Positions 16,802 to 25,616 of a DNA stretch of 35,324 bases are shown one piece after another. How positions within the stretch are numbered: position 1 is the stretch's first letter; each line of letters opens with the position of its first letter. The notes below the pieces were generated by a model. That model was not told where the DNA came from. It saw nothing but the letters and a program-made list of their open reading frames with translations, and ran no database searches. The position numbers were made by a program, and so were the translations under genes. Origin of the DNA: MGIIb-O2 sp964003245 (lineage in GTDB: Archaea; Thermoplasmatota; Poseidoniia; Poseidoniales; Thalassarchaeaceae); contig CAXFIU010000014.1 in assembly GCA_964003245.1 (NCBI GenBank), positions 1 to 35,324 of the forward strand. The letters run 5' to 3'.

Positions 16802-18520
16802 TTAGATTAACGCATTTGTAATAGGTTTTTCATCACAATGAAAGAATGTCATTAAGGCCCACCAAGTAATCATATCGAGGCTGTTAACTACATTAGCTAC
16901 GCCAGTATTTTCTTCACCGTAGTTTTTGCCAGTAGTATCCATCCATTCTTCCATTTCATCTAAAGTATCACATACTTGATGATAGCACCAATAACCGTCT
17001 ACTAATCCTCCGAAACCAATAGTTACAACATCTAAATTATCTTGGAAACTAGCATGATCGCTCCTTGCAGTGGTGTCTTCGTAAACAATAATCTCAGGCC
17101 GATCCATATCTAACCAAACACTGGTTTTCCATGTATCTGCTGAATAATTAGTTCCTACTAGTGTTCCCATTTGTTCTTCCAAACCCAAAGCATCAGACCC
17201 AATCCAATTAGAAAGCCCAACCATTCCAGGCTGATCTAAACGATCATGATTTGGACCAGGTCCTATGTAGACTCTCATTGGCCAAACTTCCGCATCCTTA
17301 GGATACCCATCTTCATCTATTGCAGGATCAGGGTCGCCATGGGGGGCACCCCCGCCTCCGGGCCAATTCACGCCGGCCATATCTAGGTTGATGTAATTGG
17401 TAACAGTCACATCTGGATTATCTTCGCCAACATAGTATTCCGTCCAATAATCTGAACCTCTTTTGCCGCCTTCTTCACCAGACCAAAGACAGAAAACCAT
17501 TGTTCTCCTACTTTCGAAATTAGCCAGAGCTTTCGCAGTTTCCATAACCATTGATGTGCCTGCAGTATTATCATATGCCCCAACTCTAGTGCCGTAAGTT
17601 CTTTCACCAATGATATGAGGATCAAGTAATACTCCGTTGACAGGAGGAGCAACATCAAAATGAGCACCAAAAACTAACCATTCATTTTCAACTTCTGTGC
17701 CCCATTTGTACGCACAAATATTGTATGCTTCTGGGTTCTGAGATCCTGTAATATCTGTAAATTCATATCTATGTCCGATTACTTCTAAACCAAAACTTGA
17801 CATTTCACTAATTAGGTATTGAGCCGCATCTTCGTAAGCAGGATTTCCTTGACCAGCCCACCTATCATAATATCCTTCCTTCCCATCCACAATATCAAAA
17901 GAATCGGTTGGGTCACTTATTTCATACAACCGATCATATACGTCCCTACCGTTCACAATTCCAGTTGAATGAACTCCGCCCTCGTCCTTAGATAGAGACA
18001 TCGATCTATCAATCGGTACGATTTTGACAATTACCGAACCCCCTGTTTTTGAACTATGATTTACAGTATCATATGTATTATTTCCAGAAGCCGGGATTCT
18101 TTCAATTCCATTATTTGAATTATCTCTATCTCCGCCTCTACTTACCCAACTCATCCAAGACTCATCTTGATCTCGAATTGGCCAAAAGTCCCTACCAAAT
18201 TCTCCGATTATGAAAACCATATTTTCAGTTCTTGGGGGCGCCAATATTGACAAAGTGTGCGATTCACCCTTCTCCAAATCAACAATTGTAGAATTTTGTA
18301 TGTAATTGGAACTGTCTTCAATAATTAAGTAAGGAATAAAAACAGACATAGAATTAGAGGCCGACAACTCTACATTTTGGAAAAACCCTCCCTCTAGAGT
18401 AGCCATACCGACATCTAAATCGCCTTGTTTGGGTTGATTTTCTGATTCAGCAAAACATCCCGTTAGTGGCGCCGATAACATCAGCATTACAAGTAAACCA
18501 GCAACGCCTGTACGCTTCAT
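16802..18520 (-). CDS. Secreted M28-family zinc aminopeptidase lipoprotein
   Basis: A 572-residue exported peptidase. The signal segment ends in the lipobox PLTGC, with Cys22. The first 190 residues form a beta-rich region of unknown fold. The M28 catalytic domain follows: His287 in GAHFD, Asp317 in AYDNTAG, Glu349-Glu350 in SGEEGG, Asp380 in NLDMAG, and a late DHASF histidine. Together these are the full set of two-zinc ligands and the catalytic Glu. It probably removes N-terminal residues from extracellular peptides. With the CocE-like lipoprotein it fits protein-based heterotrophy. The downstream gene, 21 bases away, is a lipid headgroup transferase. Confidence 0.95.
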   Translation of the reverse strand: MKRTGVAGLLVMLMLSAPLTGCFAESENQPKQGDLDVGMATLEGGFFQNVELSASNSMSVFIPYLIIEDSSNYIQNSTIVDLEKGESHTLSILAPPRTENMVFIIGEFGRDFWPIRDQDESWMSWVSRGGDRDNSNNGIERIPASGNNTYDTVNHSSKTGGSVIVKIVPIDRSMSLSKDEGGVHSTGIVNGRDVYDRLYEISDPTDSFDIVDGKEGYYDRWAGQGNPAYEDAAQYLISEMSSFGLEVIGHRYEFTDITGSQNPEAYNICAYKWGTEVENEWLVFGAHFDVAPPVNGVLLDPHIIGERTYGTRVGAYDNTAGTSMVMETAKALANFESRRTMVFCLWSGEEGGKRGSDYWTEYYVGEDNPDVTVTNYINLDMAGVNWPGGGGAPHGDPDPAIDEDGYPKDAEVWPMRVYIGPGPNHDRLDQPGMVGLSNWIGSDALGLEEQMGTLVGTNYSADTWKTSVWLDMDRPEIIVYEDTTARSDHASFQDNLDVVTIGFGGLVDGYWCYHQVCDTLDEMEEWMDTTGKNYGEENTGVANVVNSLDMITWWALMTFFHCDEKPITNALI

Positions 18521-18569
18521 ATCTCTCGGAACACGAATATCTTGTTGAACTAAACGGTCCTATGAGAAA

Positions 18570-19160
18570 TCAATTATCAGTAGTAAAACTACTAGGTTCT
18601 GTAATCATAGTCTTTTTGGGTTCCTTCAAAACTATAGCAAATATGCCTCCTAGGAGCAGGAAGAAAACACCACAACAAGCTGTAAACCCTCCTCCTAATG
18701 CAGCAAAGAATCCACCAACGGCTTCTCCGCCTTCTTCTAGAATTATATCCCACATTGGCACAAGCTCATAATTTTCATTTGCATCAATAGTATATTCACC
18801 ACTGTTATAATCCCACAATGAAATAGTAGCCATGTGATACCACCCGCTAGGATCATCCTCCCAGCCCCATGGTTTTTCACCATCATCTTCACAGTCAGTC
18901 TTTAGATGATTTTCTCCGGTCTCATTTGTCATAGTAATAGTAAATTCATCACACCTCACATCATCACTAACCATTACAAGAATATCTTCGCCACTAAAAG
19001 AATAAGTTGTAGCTCCCGCAGATCCGCTGAATTCACTCTTTTCTTCTACATCCCATTGTCCAGCATCGCTTAGAGCTGCACCTCCGCCAATCGTCATCAC
19101 AACTCCTGCCAATGTAATCAATACTCCTAGGCCAAGAAAAATTTTACCTGCTATGTGCAT
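18570..19160 (-). CDS. Two-helix membrane protein with extracytoplasmic loop, function unknown
   Basis: A 196-residue protein with one membrane helix at the N-terminus (about 5-30) and another near the C-terminus (about 145-178). An acidic, Trp- and Cys-containing loop of about 110 residues lies between and should face outwards. The second helix contains Gly repeats and the pair CC. I recognise no family. ATG 19160 stands about 27 bases from a TTTATATT element, so the mRNA may be leaderless. It is 49 bases upstream of the M28 gene on the same strand and could be its operon partner. Confidence 0.75.
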   Translation of the reverse strand: MHIAGKIFLGLGVLITLAGVVMTIGGGAALSDAGQWDVEEKSEFSGSAGATTYSFSGEDILVMVSDDVRCDEFTITMTNETGENHLKTDCEDDGEKPWGWEDDPSGWYHMATISLWDYNSGEYTIDANENYELVPMWDIILEEGGEAVGGFFAALGGGFTACCGVFFLLLGGIFAIVLKEPKKTMITEPSSFTTDN

Positions 19161-19182
19161 ATGAATATCGATATGATGGCGG

Positions 19183-19190
19183 AATATAAA
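19183..19190 (-). promoter_or_regulatory. TATA box for the gene at 19160
   Basis: The minus strand reads TTTATATT, centred about 27 bases before the ATG at 19160. That is the spacing of an archaeal TATA box for a transcript starting at or next to the start codon. Confidence 0.45.
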
Positions 19191-19229
19191 CTAAACCTTG
19201 TTTTTTGTTGAATTTTGGCTTAATAATGG

Positions 19230-19238
19230 TATAAAGTA
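19230..19238 (+). promoter_or_regulatory. TATA-like element upstream of the SPFH gene
   Basis: TATAAAGTA lies about 45 bases before ATG 19279. That would give an mRNA leader of roughly 20 bases and supports the internal ATG rather than the TTG at 19198 as the true start. Confidence 0.4.
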
Positions 19239-19278
19239 TTTAGTGCGAACCACCATCTTTGAGTTAGAAGGCGATACT

Positions 19279-20196
19279 ATGAGCGAAATAGTTAGACGAA
19301 AAGAAAATATTACACAAGATTTTGAGAAAAATACATTGAATGGTTTTATTGGAATATTCCTTCATTTCATTGTTCTTGGTTTTATTAATCTATTATTGCT
19401 GATATTGACGGGAGCAGGCGGTGCCCTTGGCGGGCTTGCATTTTTGATTATGATATTCACAGGTCCTCTTTGGCTTATCTATTGGAATAGTTATATTATC
19501 ATAGCACCAAATGAAGCCGCTACAGTGCAGTTTTTTGGAAAGTATTCCGGAACAGTGAATAAAGAAGGTTTTCACTTTTTCCTTAATCCGTTCTATCACA
19601 AACAAAAAATTTCTATGCGTATAAGAAATTTTGAATCTGCTAGATTGAAAGTTAATGATGTGAATGCTAATCCAATTGATATCGGTGCAGTGGTAGTATG
19701 GAGAGTTTTTGATGCTGCAGAAGCTCTTTTCGAAGTTGACCACTACGATCATTATGTCCAGATTCAGAGTGAAGCAGCACTTCGAGCCATGGCAACCGCA
19801 TATCCATATGATATAATTGAGGACAAGGATATAGGAGGCATTTCTTTGTCAAGCCATCAAGAAGAAATTGCCGAACTACTTCAAGAATCGGTAGAAGCTC
19901 GTCTCAAGCAAGCAGGAATAGAAGTTCTTGAAGCTAGAATAAGTCACCTTGCTTATTCTCAAGAAATTGCACAGGCAATGCTACGCCGCCAACAGGCTAG
20001 CGCTGTAGTCGCTGCAAGAACGGAGATAGTTAAAGGAGCAGTTGGCATGGTTGAAGAAGCATTAGAACAACTTAGCTCAAAGAAGATAATCGAGCTTGAT
20101 GAAGACAAAAAAGCAACTATGGTAAGCAATTTACTAGTTGTTCTTTGTTCTGAAACAGACACCACGCCAGTAGTTAATACCGGAACGATATACTAG
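19279..20196 (+). CDS. SPFH/band 7 (stomatin/prohibitin-like) membrane protein
   Basis: A scaffold-type membrane protein. Two close hydrophobic segments (about residues 20-75 from ATG 19279) are followed by the SPFH core (AATVQFFGKYSGTV, KEGFHFF, VNDVNANPIDIGAVVVWRV) and a helical C-terminal region with the ARISHLAYSQEIAQAMLRRQQA pattern of flotillin- and HflK-like proteins. Such proteins oligomerise and modulate membrane proteases or microdomains. I chose ATG 19279 because it begins the plausible N-terminus MSEIVRRK, has GAAGG upstream and sits after a TATA-like element. The longer frame from TTG 19198 would put hydrophobic residues of the promoter region into the protein. Confidence 0.88.
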   Translation: MSEIVRRKENITQDFEKNTLNGFIGIFLHFIVLGFINLLLLILTGAGGALGGLAFLIMIFTGPLWLIYWNSYIIIAPNEAATVQFFGKYSGTVNKEGFHFFLNPFYHKQKISMRIRNFESARLKVNDVNANPIDIGAVVVWRVFDAAEALFEVDHYDHYVQIQSEAALRAMATAYPYDIIEDKDIGGISLSSHQEEIAELLQESVEARLKQAGIEVLEARISHLAYSQEIAQAMLRRQQASAVVAARTEIVKGAVGMVEEALEQLSSKKIIELDEDKKATMVSNLLVVLCSETDTTPVVNTGTIY

Positions 20197-20216
20197 TCGA
20201 GTCTGAACATTAATTG

Positions 20217-20301
20217 TGGTGCAGAGGACAGGATTTGAACCTGCGAAGCACTACGCACTGGGACCTCATCCCAGCCCCTTTGACCACTCGGGTACCTCTG
20301 C
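20217..20301 (-). tRNA. tRNA-Leu, anticodon GAG
   Basis: A type II tRNA. On the minus strand the acceptor arm GCAGAGG pairs with CCTCTGC, the anticodon arm is CTGGG-ATGAGGT-CCCAG (loop anticodon GAG, reading CUC/CUU), and there is a long variable arm beginning GCGTAGTGCTTCGC. The T-arm is CAGG-TTCAAAT-CCTG. The discriminator is A, as expected for leucine. The 3' CCA is encoded (20217-20219). There is no intron in the anticodon loop. Confidence 0.95.
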
Positions 20302-20342
20302 TTGGACTCCGAGGAAGCGCTACGCGTATTTCAGAATCTCCC

Positions 20343-20822
20343 CTAATCCTCTATAGGTATCAAAGAGATAAGGTCTCCAACACTAACATCTCCTTCAGAT
20401 AGGACTCTAGCAGACCATCTTGACCAACCGACCCTCTTGTCGTGATCAATCCTTGAGAAGTCTCGATCCATGAATGAGGGCCCAATCTTAGAGCAGGGGA
20501 CACAAGGTTCACTGAGGGCTATGGTGGCTCCACCGACCTTCAGAACCATACCAACTTCTAGGGTGTCCCATGCCATTCCCTCTATCGTTAAATTCTCCCC
20601 TGTGGAACCGACTCCGATTGAGTGGCCTTCGGCTTGTAGTTGGTGAATCCTCTCTAGCGAGAAGAGATTCACAGCTCTCCCAGGGTCTCCTCCCTTCCTT
20701 TCGGCTCTAAATTTGTTGTAATCACCTTCCAAACCGCCATACATAATCCTCGTGGTTTTAATTGGCAGTTTCGGAACCCCTCCTTCTCTGCTGATATTTA
20801 TTGAATGGATAGTTCCTCTCAT
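20343..20822 (-). CDS. MOSC domain protein
   Basis: A 159-residue stand-alone MOSC domain, the beta-barrel found at the end of molybdenum-cofactor sulfurases and in YiiM-like proteins. MOSC proteins bind the molybdenum cofactor or move sulfur through a conserved Cys. The pattern YGGLEGDYNKFR, GRAVNLFS, GSTGENLTIEG and SEPCVPCSKIG, with two Cys, supports this. GAGGAGAGG about 6 bases before ATG 20822 is a strong ribosome binding site. Base composition differs from its neighbours: bases 20461-20580 contain 65 G or C of 120 (54%), against 37% at 21001-21060. It sits next to a tRNA gene. Recent transfer is likely. Confidence 0.9.
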   Translation of the reverse strand: MRGTIHSINISREGGVPKLPIKTTRIMYGGLEGDYNKFRAERKGGDPGRAVNLFSLERIHQLQAEGHSIGVGSTGENLTIEGMAWDTLEVGMVLKVGGATIALSEPCVPCSKIGPSFMDRDFSRIDHDKRVGWSRWSARVLSEGDVSVGDLISLIPIED

Positions 20823-20904
20823 GTCAACCTCTCCTCAGAATTTTGTACGCCGTCTTGGAGATTAATATTTTTTGAGTAAATTTTAATCATAAACATCCCA
20901 ACTT

Positions 20905-22131
20905 TCAACCAATCTCCTGTATCTTTTCATATAATCTGATAGAATGATTTTCTGGAGTTAACCCCAATTGCTTTATTCTTTCAATTCCCGATATTGCCCA
21001 ATTATTTCTTATTTCGGGATCTTTAACCTGTGTTAAGGCCTTGGTCCAATCATCATATGCTCCACGTTTTATCAAACGACCATTCTTTCCATCAACAATT
21101 GTTTCACAAAACCCTCCCTCTTTAACAAAAATCGGGGGCACCCCAAGGGCCATAGATTCAATCGGCGTCAATCCAAACGCCTCTCCGTGTGCCAACCCTA
21201 CAATGGCGGCTGCGTTTCGCATTACTGAACACATTTCTATTGAAGAAAGATTAGAAAGAACTCTGACTTTAACATTATATTTTCGTCCATAATTTTCTAG
21301 AGATACTCTTTCCTCAGGCGAACTACCTCCAATTACTACTAAATTCAAACCACTTTCTTTAATGTGATCCACCACTTCATATGTGCCTTTGAAACGAGAA
21401 ATTCGGCCGATTGTTACTACATAACTTTGTTCAACTCCTAGGTTTATTTTTTCGAATAACGCCTTTTCTCCAACAAACTCATCTTTAGGGAACTCAGAAA
21501 GATCTACCGAAGGATACAATACTCCTCCCTTTATCTTGTAAATACTTTCTAATTTCGAAGCTGAGAAATTAGAATTCGCACTTACAATCCATTTATCATT
21601 TCCAATAAATGATTGAAATGATTTCTCAATTCTTCTTCTTTGGAATGTTTGTAAGAAATGTAAGATACGAGGGCGCCAAACCCCCGTTCCATCAGGATTC
21701 AGGTGATTAATTTCCTCATGTATTCCTGGTTTAGATTCTAAGAAGTGCAAATGTAGTAATTTTTCTTTAGGAACCAATTTAAGAAATTCCATAGAACCAT
21801 TCCCTCCTGTCAGATGAATCACTTCTGCCCAATCGATAATATCTTGAATCCCATTAACGGTTTTCCATGCTGCCAAAGCACCGCGTTCTTGTCCGGCTGT
21901 AATTTCATTCCACAATCCTCCTACAGGTTCCCATTGTTTTTCTGGATATATTGCTTCAATACCTAAAGATTGAACTTTAATTAGTTGTTCTTGTAACAAA
22001 TTTAGAGATAAAAAACGCACTTCGAATTTTTCTGATATTGCAGGCAAATTTCTCAACAAATCTCTCGCCGCCCCTCCATTCACAGTCATAGCCGCCTTGA
22101 CAACCAATAGCCGCTTCTTCGGGTCACTCAC
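20905..22131 (-). CDS. Glycosyltransferase, GT4-like family (GT-B fold)
   Basis: A 408-residue retaining glycosyltransferase that would transfer a sugar from a nucleotide-sugar donor to a surface glycan or lipid. The C-terminal domain has IGRISRFKG (Arg243 and Lys248, the donor-phosphate contacts of this family). The EX7E motif lies in GEAFGLTPIE (Glu317 and Glu325), followed by MALGVPPIF. The N-terminal acceptor domain lacks a clear signature. The start is GTG 22131. It lies 77 bases downstream of a sulfotransferase gene on the same strand, so the two may act on the same glycan. Confidence 0.9.
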   Translation of the reverse strand: MSDPKKRLLVVKAAMTVNGGAARDLLRNLPAISEKFEVRFLSLNLLQEQLIKVQSLGIEAIYPEKQWEPVGGLWNEITAGQERGALAAWKTVNGIQDIIDWAEVIHLTGGNGSMEFLKLVPKEKLLHLHFLESKPGIHEEINHLNPDGTGVWRPRILHFLQTFQRRRIEKSFQSFIGNDKWIVSANSNFSASKLESIYKIKGGVLYPSVDLSEFPKDEFVGEKALFEKINLGVEQSYVVTIGRISRFKGTYEVVDHIKESGLNLVVIGGSSPEERVSLENYGRKYNVKVRVLSNLSSIEMCSVMRNAAAIVGLAHGEAFGLTPIESMALGVPPIFVKEGGFCETIVDGKNGRLIKRGAYDDWTKALTQVKDPEIRNNWAISGIERIKQLGLTPENHSIRLYEKIQEIG

Positions 22132-22208
22132 ATATGTGCGGCTAGTTAATACTCTAAGTTTCCATCGGTAAATAGTTTGAACAGGATCTGAATATTTAAA
22201 TGAATAAA

Positions 22209-23135
22209 TCAGTGAATGATTAATAATTCTGGATTAATATAAGACTCTATATTTTCTAGAAAATCAATCTCTTCTTTGAATGCGATTTCAAGCTCCTTCC
22301 TCATCCCTTCATCCAATTCTGGGCGAGAGGTTTTTTTCGGATTAAATCCGGGTTTTCTTAATGGTTCAAAAATCATTTTTCTTAGTTTCTGAGATGGTAT
22401 TAGCAACTTAACTAGACTAATGATAGATTTAGGCGGTTGTCTCAAAAACTTCGCCCATTTCGCAGGATTCATATTCCCGCCTTCATTGTATCGGGGTAAT
22501 TTAGTATCTTCTGGAAGTGGCTCTAAATCCAACCAAGACAAGATGTCATTCATAGTTGCAAGAGAATCATTCTTAATTGAATCTAGAGGAACAATCTTGA
22601 CCTGCTCTCCCAATTTTTCTACCCACTTCAAAGTAGATGCCTTCATACGCGGAAATCCCAGAAAACTCCAAGTCTCCGAATTATCAATATCAGCGTTAAA
22701 ATCAGCATTTTTCGCTTTAATGAGCATTTCTTCTTGAGTAGTGTTGTATTCTACCAGTCGTTTTGAATGTTCTTGATGCATACTTAACATTAAATCAATA
22801 GGATTACGTAATGTAATGATAATTTTCGCTTCAGGCATGTTTTCTTGAACAGTTCTGAGTGCACGTTCGGAGTAGAGATGGAAAGCTGATTTATCTATAA
22901 TCCAAGGCTCATTTTGATAACCCTGAAATGAGGGCTCAGGAGGGATAATCATTGTCCCCTTTGAATATATTGGGGCTGTAGGAAATTCAGCTGCACCGGC
23001 CATTAAAAAGTGACTCTCATTCGGCCAAGGATGATATATTGAATTATGAGATCTTAACCATTTCATAAGAGATGTCGTGCCTGTTTTAGGCCCTCCAATT
23101 AGTAATAGATTTGGAGTTTGATTATATCTGTGCAT
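22209..23135 (-). CDS. PAPS-dependent sulfotransferase
   Basis: A 308-residue sulfotransferase. The 5'-phosphosulfate loop is GGPKTGTTS (14-22). The 3'-phosphate binding region AKIIITLRNPIDLMLSMHQE has the conserved Arg and a following Ser. It transfers sulfate from PAPS to a hydroxyl on an unknown acceptor, most likely a sugar given the neighbouring glycosyltransferase. GGAG 7 bases before ATG 23135 supports the start. It is divergent from a second sulfotransferase gene across about 140 bases. PAPS could come from the CysN-CysC enzyme encoded at the start of the window. Confidence 0.92.
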   Translation of the reverse strand: MHRYNQTPNLLLIGGPKTGTTSLMKWLRSHNSIYHPWPNESHFLMAGAAEFPTAPIYSKGTMIIPPEPSFQGYQNEPWIIDKSAFHLYSERALRTVQENMPEAKIIITLRNPIDLMLSMHQEHSKRLVEYNTTQEEMLIKAKNADFNADIDNSETWSFLGFPRMKASTLKWVEKLGEQVKIVPLDSIKNDSLATMNDILSWLDLEPLPEDTKLPRYNEGGNMNPAKWAKFLRQPPKSIISLVKLLIPSQKLRKMIFEPLRKPGFNPKKTSRPELDEGMRKELEIAFKEEIDFLENIESYINPELLIIH

Positions 23136-23276
23136 TATCTATCTCCGTTTACTCGCAGAAGGTTTTACCCTTGAACAACACGGTTATTTCTAAACATAAT
23201 CTATATTGAAAAAGAAATTTCGTATACGATGAAAGTGAAATATGATGCAGTAAGTCGACAATATGAGTTGTTGTAG

Positions 23277-24164
23277 TTGCCAGAGGTCGATGTATTCCTA
23301 ATTGGAGTTCCCAAAGCAGGAACAACTTGGCTTGCTTATGTCCTCGATCAACACCATTCAATCACTCTCTCCAATCCAAAAGAGCCGAATATAATTGCTT
23401 CGCACCGTGGAACATTTGTACGTAATAAGGAAGAACCAGATTGGGGAAGATTTGAAACTCTTTTCTCTGAAAAGGGCCTTAAATTAGACGCCTCAATACA
23501 TGCTTTTGCGTGCCCACTAGCACCTTCTCGAATTAAACAAAAAATTCCTGAAGCGAAATTTATACTCTGTCTTAGAGAGCCCGTTTCTAGGTCATTTAGT
23601 CATTGGAACATGATACTAAATACAAAAGAAGCAGTGGAAAATGGTGTTGATTGGAGTACTTTTGAAAAGGCATGGTCTGACAACCGTTTAAGGGATGATT
23701 CAATGTATGGTTTATCGATGTCAAGATGGCTTAAAGAATTCAATTTAGACAGTTTTCTAATCATTGATAGTGCGATGTTGAAAACAGATCCACTTTCCAC
23801 TCTAAAGAGAATTGAAATTTTCCTCAATCTTGAACCGGTTGAATATAATGTTGACGAAAACCGCCATTCGAACAGCGCAGCATCTAGAAGACCCATGACT
23901 CTTGTAGGCAAAGTAACTAGGCTACTATTTTCAATAATTCCTAGTTTCGTAAAAAAACCAATAGTTGAAAAACTACAAAAAAGAGATTTCAATATTTACA
24001 ACCTTCCATTATTGAGTAAGAAGGGAGTAACTCATAGTTTAAATTCTAAACATTACAATACTTGCGGGAAAGAAATACTTCAAGATCTAGAATTATTCGA
24101 GAAACTTACAGATTTTGATACTAGCCAATGGTCGGACCAAATTAAAAATCAACTAAATAATTGA
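23277..24164 (+). CDS. PAPS-dependent sulfotransferase, second gene
   Basis: A 295-residue sulfotransferase, only distantly similar to its divergent neighbour. The donor loop IGVPKAGTTW spans about 9-18, and AKFILCLREPVSRSFSHW is the 3'-phosphate region with Arg and Ser. A stop codon immediately upstream and the closeness of the first strand to the N-terminus leave TTG 23277 as the likely start. The C-terminal 90 residues are basic and less conserved. Acceptor unknown; a surface glycan or lipid is the natural guess from context. Confidence 0.9.
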   Translation: MPEVDVFLIGVPKAGTTWLAYVLDQHHSITLSNPKEPNIIASHRGTFVRNKEEPDWGRFETLFSEKGLKLDASIHAFACPLAPSRIKQKIPEAKFILCLREPVSRSFSHWNMILNTKEAVENGVDWSTFEKAWSDNRLRDDSMYGLSMSRWLKEFNLDSFLIIDSAMLKTDPLSTLKRIEIFLNLEPVEYNVDENRHSNSAASRRPMTLVGKVTRLLFSIIPSFVKKPIVEKLQKRDFNIYNLPLLSKKGVTHSLNSKHYNTCGKEILQDLELFEKLTDFDTSQWSDQIKNQLNN

Positions 24165-24233
24165 TAATTTTTAATTGTAAATAAAGAATATTGGTACATT
24201 CAATTCAATAATGAGCATCTGACCGTCGGAATC

Positions 24234-24560
24234 ATGATTGACATTGCCTCACTCTTTTTGGGAACCTTCCAAGATAGTATTGAGTCTGCATTTGGATCAT
24301 CTCTTGGATGGATTATAGGACATCTGATTGTACTTTTTTTCACACTTTCAATAATTTGGGTTATACAGAATAGAGACCATATTGCTAGGGAATCCGGTTG
24401 GGGTTACCCTAATTTAATCGACATTTCAGTAATTACGTTAATCACAGTGACTCAGTACTTTGTTTATTCCAATTTACTTGATTTCCCTAGTACTGCATCA
24501 TGGGGGCTAGCAATATTTTGGACAATGATATTGAGATGGCACATACTAGTCTTGGAATAA
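24234..24560 (+). CDS. Small three-helix membrane protein, function unknown
   Basis: A 108-residue hydrophobic protein with about three membrane-spanning segments (about 22-42, 62-80 and 85-105). I recognise no family. The central loop contains ARESGWGYPN. The stop codon is separated by three bases from the stop codon of the converging surface-protein gene. The ATG at 24234 has no Shine-Dalgarno site. Its length, uniform hydrophobic pattern and place between genes make it more likely real than chance. Confidence 0.65.
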   Translation: MIDIASLFLGTFQDSIESAFGSSLGWIIGHLIVLFFTLSIIWVIQNRDHIARESGWGYPNLIDISVITLITVTQYFVYSNLLDFPSTASWGLAIFWTMILRWHILVLE

Positions 24561-24563
24561 CTA

Positions 24564-25508
24564 TTATTCGTATTCTCGGCCCTTTCTACGATAATAAATA
24601 AATCCTCCAAAAATAACCAAAATTATTCCAATAGCTCCTCCAATTACTGGCAATTGTTCTTCAGTTATGCCCAGTTGTTCAATAAGTGACTCGTTTCCTC
24701 CCAATTCAAGCCCGAGGCCTGCAGATTTTTTCTTGATTTTAACATCAACTTTATTAGAATTAGGACAAGAATTCGGCCTAACTTCACCTACCTCTATGAT
24801 TACTATGCAACCCTCCCAATCACTATCTAGGTTATCAGGAGTGCCAATCCTAAAGTTACAATTTCCTCCAGTTTCTCCGACTCCGACATCTACATCACAA
24901 TTGCCATTGATATTTTCAAACCCATTCGGCCAAGATGATGAACCCATGCTATTTTTTATCAAATGGACTTGATAACTTACTTCTCCTTCTTTGTTACTAT
25001 TACAATTGACAGCAGCAGAAATGGATATTTCATCTCCTCCGTCAAAAACCCCTCCGCCCTGTCCGATTGAAGCTCCGCAATACCGATATTCGATAATTGT
25101 GATGATTATTTCTTCAGAATCGGAAGGCCCCAATGGATGAGGTATGCCGTTAACTTCGGTAACAGTTGCCGTTACATTCACCGGAATTTCTCCAGGTTCT
25201 TCAGCTTCATCGGATCTTAATGCTATTTGAAATTCCACAGCATCTCCCGGTGCTACTATCATTGAACCAGGTGCCGCATTCGCCAACTCTCCAGATTCAA
25301 CTTGAATCTCCACTTTTTCTTGAAACATGCCTGGGTTTTCTACTTCACACGTTATTATTGCTGTTTTTGTATCTCCCGAATTAATTTCAGCATCATCATC
25401 ACATGTCAATATTACTTCAGGCAATAATTGTGCTGAAACAGGAGTAACGGAATATGCCATTGTTGCTAAAATTAGCATAGTACAAACAACACTAACAACC
25501 CTATCCAC
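24564..25508 (-). CDS. Secreted surface protein with C-terminal membrane anchor
   Basis: A 314-residue exported protein of unknown function. A signal peptide ends near SVTPVSA (about 26). Beta-rich domains follow, containing paired Cys residues: about 35-135 resembles the NEW3/CARDB-like adhesion-type folds, and about 140-255 is a second Cys-rich module. A single membrane helix (about 285-305) and a basic tail RRKGRE would anchor it with the domains outside. There is no PGF motif before the helix. The start codon is GTG 25508. It is divergent from the thermosome gene. Confidence 0.75.
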   Translation of the reverse strand: MDRVVSVVCTMLILATMAYSVTPVSAQLLPEVILTCDDDAEINSGDTKTAIITCEVENPGMFQEKVEIQVESGELANAAPGSMIVAPGDAVEFQIALRSDEAEEPGEIPVNVTATVTEVNGIPHPLGPSDSEEIIITIIEYRYCGASIGQGGGVFDGGDEISISAAVNCNSNKEGEVSYQVHLIKNSMGSSSWPNGFENINGNCDVDVGVGETGGNCNFRIGTPDNLDSDWEGCIVIIEVGEVRPNSCPNSNKVDVKIKKKSAGLGLELGGNESLIEQLGITEEQLPVIGGAIGIILVIFGGFIYYRRKGREYE

Positions 25509-25616
25509 GACCCTTCGGCGTAATCAATTACGGATAGAATTATTGCTCATTGAATATTAAAATTCATCAAATTAGCATTCAAAGGATTCATGACAGCCCA
25601 TAGTTCCGATTAGTCC

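Noticed and set aside
19198..19278. Longer SPFH protein starting at TTG 19198
   Set aside because: The extra segment would overlap the promoter-like TATAAAGTA, and ATG 19279 with GAAGG upstream gives a natural N-terminus.
20217..20301. tRNA-Ser as an alternative reading of the type II tRNA
   Set aside because: The seven-base anticodon loop ATGAGGT gives GAG, a leucine anticodon, and the discriminator A also fits leucine.
22209..24164. The two sulfotransferases as a recent tandem duplication
   Set aside because: They are on opposite strands and share little beyond the donor-binding motifs, so any common origin is old.
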